A DNA stretch of 64,000 nucleotides, taken from contig NZ_VKAB01000046.1 of assembly GCF_009769385.1 (NCBI RefSeq), positions 1-64,000 on the forward strand. The letters run 5' to 3'. The notes under the pieces were generated by a model, which did no database searches, had not been told where the DNA came from, and saw nothing but the letters and a program-made list of their open reading frames with translations. Shown here one piece after another: positions 61,877-64,000 of the stretch. The DNA comes from Saccharothrix deserti. Lineage in GTDB: Bacteria > Actinomycetota > Actinomycetes > Mycobacteriales > Pseudonocardiaceae. A program made the translations under genes and the position numbers. Within the stretch, counting starts at the first letter, position 1. The number at the start of each line of letters is the position of its first letter.

Positions 61877-62007
61877 CCAGCGTGCGCACCCTCACCGCCG
61901 CGCTCGCCCTGGTGCTCGTCGCGCTCGCCGCTCGCGCATGGGTCCGCCTCGGCCAGATCGAGGCCGAGCTGCGCGCGGCCGACCGAGAACTCGCCGAGCG
62001 CGACTAA
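61873..62007 (+). CDS. Small membrane protein of the lysis cassette
   Basis: 44 aa from GTG 61873, overlapping the endolysin stop. One N-terminal membrane segment (about residues 7-24, AALALVLVALAARAWV) and a charged C-terminal helix. Could be a spanin-like or accessory holin protein. Placed between endolysin and holin. Confidence 0.6.
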   Translation: MTSVRTLTAALALVLVALAARAWVRLGQIEAELRAADRELAERD

Positions 62008-62066
62008 CGCGAATCGAACACGCGTTCGAGTTATCCCCAAGCTTGTCCCCAACTGTGGAGGAAACT

Positions 62067-62336
62067 GTGTCCGACCGTCTCGTCGCCTGGCTGCGCACCG
62101 TGGTTCCGGTCGCGTGGTCCGCGCTCGTCGCCTGGCTGATCAGCCTTGGCACACCCCCCTACCTCACCGACGCACTCGGCGGCGCCGCCGAGCTGCTCGT
62201 CGTGCCGATCCTGGTCGGCGTCGTCTACCCGCTCGCCCGCTCCGTCGAGGCCCGCCTACCGGACTGGTTGACGCGGGTTCTGCTCGGCTCGGCCAAGCCG
62301 CCCACCTACCCCGACACCCGCCCACCGAGCGAGTGA
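62067..62336 (+). CDS. Holin
   Basis: 89 aa from GTG 62067 with GGAGG 5 nt upstream. Two hydrophobic segments (about residues 9-27 and 33-55), charged basic C-terminus (RSVEARLPDWLTRVLLG). Follows the endolysin in the lysis cassette, so a pore-forming holin of the two-segment class is likely. Confidence 0.75.
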   Translation: MSDRLVAWLRTVVPVAWSALVAWLISLGTPPYLTDALGGAAELLVVPILVGVVYPLARSVEARLPDWLTRVLLGSAKPPTYPDTRPPSE

Positions 62337-62341
62337 CACGA

Positions 62342-62379
62342 CGGCGCCCCCGCACCCTCGCCGGGGTGTGGGGGCGCCG
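62342..62379 (+). terminator. Late-operon terminator hairpin
   Basis: A GC-rich stem of about 15 bp (CGGCGCCCCC...CACCC with its complement) starts 6 bp after the holin stop. No T-run follows; it separates the late operon from the convergent kinase gene. Confidence 0.7.
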
Positions 62380-62435
62380 CTGCGTTCTAGGTGACATTCA
62401 CGCCGTGTCTACGAAGGCGACGCGAGATCAGCGCG

Positions 62436-63257
62436 TCAGGTGGTGACCGGCGTCAGCCGGGCGTCGGCCCACTCACGGGCGGCTGCCGCCATGCGCTGTT
62501 TCCACGGCTGGGGGTCGTGCTCGGCGATGTCCTGCCACATGCGGGCGCAGGCTCGCGCGAACACGTCGAGGGCACCCGCCGGGGCCGTGTGCCACGCTGG
62601 CACCCGCCGTGCCCAGCTCTCGGCCTGCTGCGCGGTGTGCCCCTCTGCCATCATGCGAATGACCAGGCAACACGGGTCGATCCACGCGGCGCCACGGGTA
62701 GGCCAAGCCCAGTCGATCAGCCGGGCGACCCCCTCGGATGTCACGAGCACGTTGTCGGGGTTGTAGTCGGTGTGCAGCAGCGCACCACCGTCGAGCAGCT
62801 CGACCTCGGCGGGGTCGTCGACGTAGGAAGCCCAACGCTTGGCCGCGAGCTTGACGCCGGGCACGTCCGGGCACGTCGTCGCGCCGAGAGCGCCGACGAC
62901 GTCGAGTACGAGCGGCAAGTCGGGCGAACCGGGGCGATAGTCGGCGGCGCGTCCCTCGACGTACTCGAATCCCAGTACGTTCCACCCGTCGACGTCGTCG
63001 AGGTGCCACAGCACCGCCGGGGCGAGCGGTCGCACGTACGGGTTGATCGCTGCCTCGCGTTGCTGGGTGACCACGCTGGGGTGATCGGTGCGGATGCCCT
63101 TGATGAACACCCGTCCGCCCGCGGTATCCAGCACAGCGGCAAGGGCTGAGTTCAGCCCGTCGGACACCGTCCGCGCGCGGTGAACCGGGCCGGTCTGCGC
63201 CTCGACGGCGGCGCGGGTGGTCGCGGACAGGTCTTCCCAAGCGATGCGCTGTTGCAT
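62436..63257 (-). CDS. Aminoglycoside phosphotransferase-like kinase
   Basis: 273 aa from ATG 63257. APH/choline-kinase fold: Lys in VFIKGIR, the catalytic LLHTDYNPDNVL (HxDxxxxN) and the metal Asp in LIDWAWP. It transfers phosphate to a small molecule or peptide. It is the third gene of a leftward group with the radical SAM enzyme and the 52-aa peptide, 100 bp from the latter. It may modify the peptide product or provide self-protection; both are inference. Confidence 0.82.
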   Translation of the reverse strand: MQQRIAWEDLSATTRAAVEAQTGPVHRARTVSDGLNSALAAVLDTAGGRVFIKGIRTDHPSVVTQQREAAINPYVRPLAPAVLWHLDDVDGWNVLGFEYVEGRAADYRPGSPDLPLVLDVVGALGATTCPDVPGVKLAAKRWASYVDDPAEVELLDGGALLHTDYNPDNVLVTSEGVARLIDWAWPTRGAAWIDPCCLVIRMMAEGHTAQQAESWARRVPAWHTAPAGALDVFARACARMWQDIAEHDPQPWKQRMAAAAREWADARLTPVTT

Positions 63258-63357
63258 GAGTCCTCACGGATGCGACGGCGGTCGTACCGCCGGAAGGCTA
63301 GCGATACGGCAAGTGGGCCGAGCGTGTGCCACGCCCGGCCCACCGTCACCCGGTCAC

Positions 63358-63516
63358 TCAGTAGGGGTTGTCATCCGACGCCGCGCAGTTACACCGCGCG
63401 TAGGCGCCGAGTTCCTCGACGTCGTCGACGAGCAGCACCGCATCGTCGGCGACAACCGACTCGGCCGGTGCCGCGTCGGCGGGGCGCTGGGTGAGTTCGA
63501 GCATCACAACGGACAT
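63358..63516 (-). CDS. Putative RiPP precursor peptide (52 aa)
   Basis: ATG 63516 to TGA 63358-63360. The first about 38 residues are acidic, Ala/Val-rich and leader-like, with VVADDAVLLVDDVEELG; the tail is YARCNCAASDDNPY, short, with two Cys (CxC), Asp/Asn and a C-terminal Tyr. The AAGGAGGTGA ribosome site lies across the last codons and stop of the radical SAM gene, so the two are coupled. A small peptide gene next to a SPASM radical SAM enzyme is the classic layout of a RiPP pathway. No known family is recognised. Confidence 0.65.
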   Translation of the reverse strand: MSVVMLELTQRPADAAPAESVVADDAVLLVDDVEELGAYARCNCAASDDNPY

Positions 63517-63520
63517 GCGT

Positions 63521-64000
63521 TCACCTCCTTCCATGCTGGCAGTAGCGGGTCAGGGGGGCTTTGGCTTCCTGGTAGAGCTTGGCGAGCGGGCGGCAGGTGT
63601 AGCACTGTCCCGACAGCGCGCAGCCCGAACACCCGCCGGTGCGCAGCATGAGCGAGTCGGCGATGTCGCCGAGCCTGCGAAGTCCCTCGATCCCCTCGCC
63701 GATCAGCGACACGTTCGGGTCGCGCCCGACCTTGCAAATGCTCGCCATGCCGTGTGGATCAACGTGGAAGTGCGTGTGACCGGCGCCGCACCCGGTAAAC
63801 GGCTTGCGCTCGCGTAGAAACTGCTCCGACTGCGACGGCAGGGTCTCGGCGCCGCTGTAGATCGTCGGCGAGATGTTCGAGAACACCGCGTGCGAGTCGC
63901 TGTAGCGCTCGGCGAGCGCACGCATGTCGTCGACCTCGTGCTCGTTGTGCCGGGTCACCACCAGGTTGAGGTTGATTGGCAGCCCTGCCTCGTGCGCCGC
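63521..64000 (-). CDS. Radical SAM/SPASM peptide-maturase (C-terminal part)
   Basis: The last 159 codons of a gene that continues beyond the window. INLNLVVTRHNEHEVDD is the late TIM-barrel part of radical SAM enzymes. The SPASM domain follows: Cys in TGCGAGH, a second Cys 18 residues on (SICKVG), then GGCSGCALSGQCYTCR (CX2CX5CX2C) and a final Cys in YCQHG, seven Cys enough for two auxiliary iron-sulfur clusters. The core CxxxCxxC motif lies outside. It most likely modifies the adjacent 52-aa peptide. Confidence 0.8.
   Translation of the reverse strand, partial: AAHEAGLPINLNLVVTRHNEHEVDDMRALAERYSDSHAVFSNISPTIYSGAETLPSQSEQFLRERKPFTGCGAGHTHFHVDPHGMASICKVGRDPNVSLIGEGIEGLRRLGDIADSLMLRTGGCSGCALSGQCYTCRPLAKLYQEAKAPLTRYCQHGRR

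Noticed and set aside
1..64000. tRNA or rRNA genes
   Set aside because: I looked for the T-loop GTTCRANNC and clover-leaf partners and for rRNA-like sequence and found none I could support. The only RNA gene supported is the SRP RNA.

Overview
The window is very GC-rich, with strong G/C bias at third codon positions, dense gene packing, many GTG starts and ATGA/GTGA overlaps. It holds actinobacterial hallmarks: AfsR/SARP, WhiB, WYL, HxlR and TIGR03086 families, and a short SRP RNA. A filamentous actinomycete, probably of the Pseudonocardiales (Saccharothrix/Lentzea/Actinosynnema type), is my inference; nothing in the window fixes the genus.

Positions 1-30,050 are chromosomal. In order they carry: a Fur-type regulator divergent from an MFS exporter; an FGGY sugar kinase; the lysC-asd operon for the aspartate pathway; a PIG-V-like membrane glycosyltransferase; a nitroreductase; leuA behind a leucine-rich leader peptide and attenuator; an epoxide hydrolase divergent from a WYL regulator; a secreted I36-type inhibitor; a DedA-like membrane protein; TetR/TIGR03086 and HxlR/SDR divergent pairs, each with a palindrome between them; an oligopeptide ABC operon (solute-binding protein, two permeases, two ATPases); a divergent AfsR-like regulator; the housekeeping dnaX-ybaB-recR block followed by a small P-loop kinase; the SRP RNA gene; and a decayed trypsin-like protease.

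From about 30.3 kb to at least 62.4 kb lies a siphovirus-type prophage read left to right. The early region (31.0-38.5 kb) has an HTH protein, a YqaJ-type exonuclease with RecT, zinc-finger proteins, replication-initiation-like proteins, RusA and a phage WhiB. The late region (39.4-62.3 kb) has terminase, SPP1-type portal, Mu-F-like protein, scaffold, P22-like coat, head completion proteins, tail tube, frameshifted tail chaperones, tape measure, Dit, Tal, endolysin and holin. Lower-GC or antisense accessory genes sit between the structural genes: membrane-anchored proteins, an Mrr-like nuclease, a YaaC-family protein and a two-gene operon with a 25-bp inverted repeat. No integrase or attachment site is visible, so an integrase may lie to the right of the window or be lost.

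After the late terminator, the right edge carries a leftward cluster: a radical SAM/SPASM enzyme (cut by the window end), a 52-aa peptide ending in a Cys-rich, Asp-rich tail whose ribosome binding site lies inside the enzyme's stop region, and an aminoglycoside-phosphotransferase-like kinase. This looks like a small RiPP locus carried by, or abutting, the prophage, and is the most interesting item here.

Several genes between 29.2 and 52 kb are broken. At least three lesions fit one extra base in a G/C homopolymer, and one gene has an in-frame TGA. Either the prophage is decaying or the assembly has local homopolymer errors.
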